Below are positions 63,896 through 64,000 of a DNA stretch of 64,000 nucleotides, piece after piece (the stretch's first letter is position 1; every line of letters begins with the position of its first letter). Origin of the DNA: Chloranthus sessilifolius (lineage: Eukaryota > Streptophyta > Magnoliopsida > Chloranthales > Chloranthaceae). The stretch spans positions 68,489,367 through 68,553,366 of the forward strand of contig CM037596.1 in assembly GCA_021018995.1 (NCBI GenBank), written 5' to 3'. A program made the translations under genes and the position numbers. Below the pieces are notes generated by a model. The model searched no databases. It had not been told where the DNA came from and saw nothing but the letters and a program-made list of their open reading frames with translations.

Positions 63896-64000
63896 ATGGC
63901 AGCATCCTCCTCAGGAGGAAAAGGCAAAAAAAGGGGCAATATCCCCTTGTCTCCAACTCAAGAATCCACAGATGATCATGCCCTTTGAACAATTATCCAA
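63896..64000 (+). pseudogene. ORF2 start, unit 2 (cut by window end)
   Basis: MAASSSGGKGKKRGNIPLS, as in unit A, with a TGA at about 63986 where unit A has Trp. Continues beyond the window. Confidence 0.8.

Larger units (their letters stand above)
60952..64000 (+). mobile_element. Pararetrovirus unit 2, continued after element C
   Basis: Coat protein, zinc knuckle, protease, RT, RNase H and the start of ORF2, colinear with 41799-44840 of unit A. The window ends inside ORF2. Confidence 0.9.

Overview
The window is angiosperm nuclear DNA, very probably repeat-dense (pericentromeric-type) heterochromatin. Almost everything recognisable is a decayed retroelement: Athila-type Ty3/gypsy (tRNA-Asp type primer site, gag-PR-RT-RH-IN in Athila order), Tekay/Del-type chromoviruses (tRNA-Met primer site, chromodomain-like tail) and a tandem array of endogenous pararetrovirus (Caulimoviridae, florendovirus-like). 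I found no intact host gene, no tRNA or rRNA gene and no prokaryotic feature. The species cannot be named from the sequence.

Layout. 1-862: noncoding DNA with a dispersed CCCATCGC-type motif. 863-4245: a rearranged pair of LTRs in opposite orientation with ~500-bp inverted arms. 4246-7490: noncoding DNA with an 85-bp tandem repeat, an array of twelve hairpins sharing one loop, a TATA-bearing LTR-like segment and AT-rich repeats. 7491-13328: Athila copy 1 (minus strand, 5' half with one LTR). 13329-15089: unassigned noncoding DNA with microsatellites. 15090-17690: a broken multi-exon plant-mobile-domain gene (minus). 17691-22981: Athila copy 2 (minus). 22982-28792: Tekay element B (minus, truncated in pol, one LTR). 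28793-30625: a Tekay-type LTR (plus). 30626-32253: 3' end of Athila copy 3 (plus). 32254-33304: a minus-strand pararetrovirus fragment. 33305-38262: an Athila/Tat-type 3' end and LTR (minus), split by a 2.6-kb solo LTR with 5-bp target duplication. 38263-64000: tandem pararetrovirus units, the second split at 48415-60951 by a full-length Tekay element C flanked by the 5-bp duplication AAATC.

How the parts relate. The Tekay copies B and C share a GT...AG intron-like segment between gag and protease. It differs in length (146 and 138 bp), yet its removal restores the frame in both, which suggests that splicing sets the Gag to Gag-Pol ratio. Element C also carries an additional ~493-codon ORF downstream of integrase, with its own TATA-like site and a 5'-UTR intron. 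The pararetrovirus array contains two different terminal ORFs upstream of a near-identical promoter region: a viroplasmin-like ORF at 38263-39496 and an unrelated ORF2 at 44733-45968. This is what two genome components sharing a common region would look like. The virus leader keeps a long hairpin and the promoter an as-1-like element. LTRs of unrelated lineages each carry a lineage-specific array of a short CG-centred motif (CTCGCG, CCTATCGAA, CGATCGATCG, CGCGCGAC).

All coding regions are interrupted, mostly by C-to-T type nonsense changes typical of methylated repeats. Nothing here is expected to be an active virus or a fully autonomous transposon.
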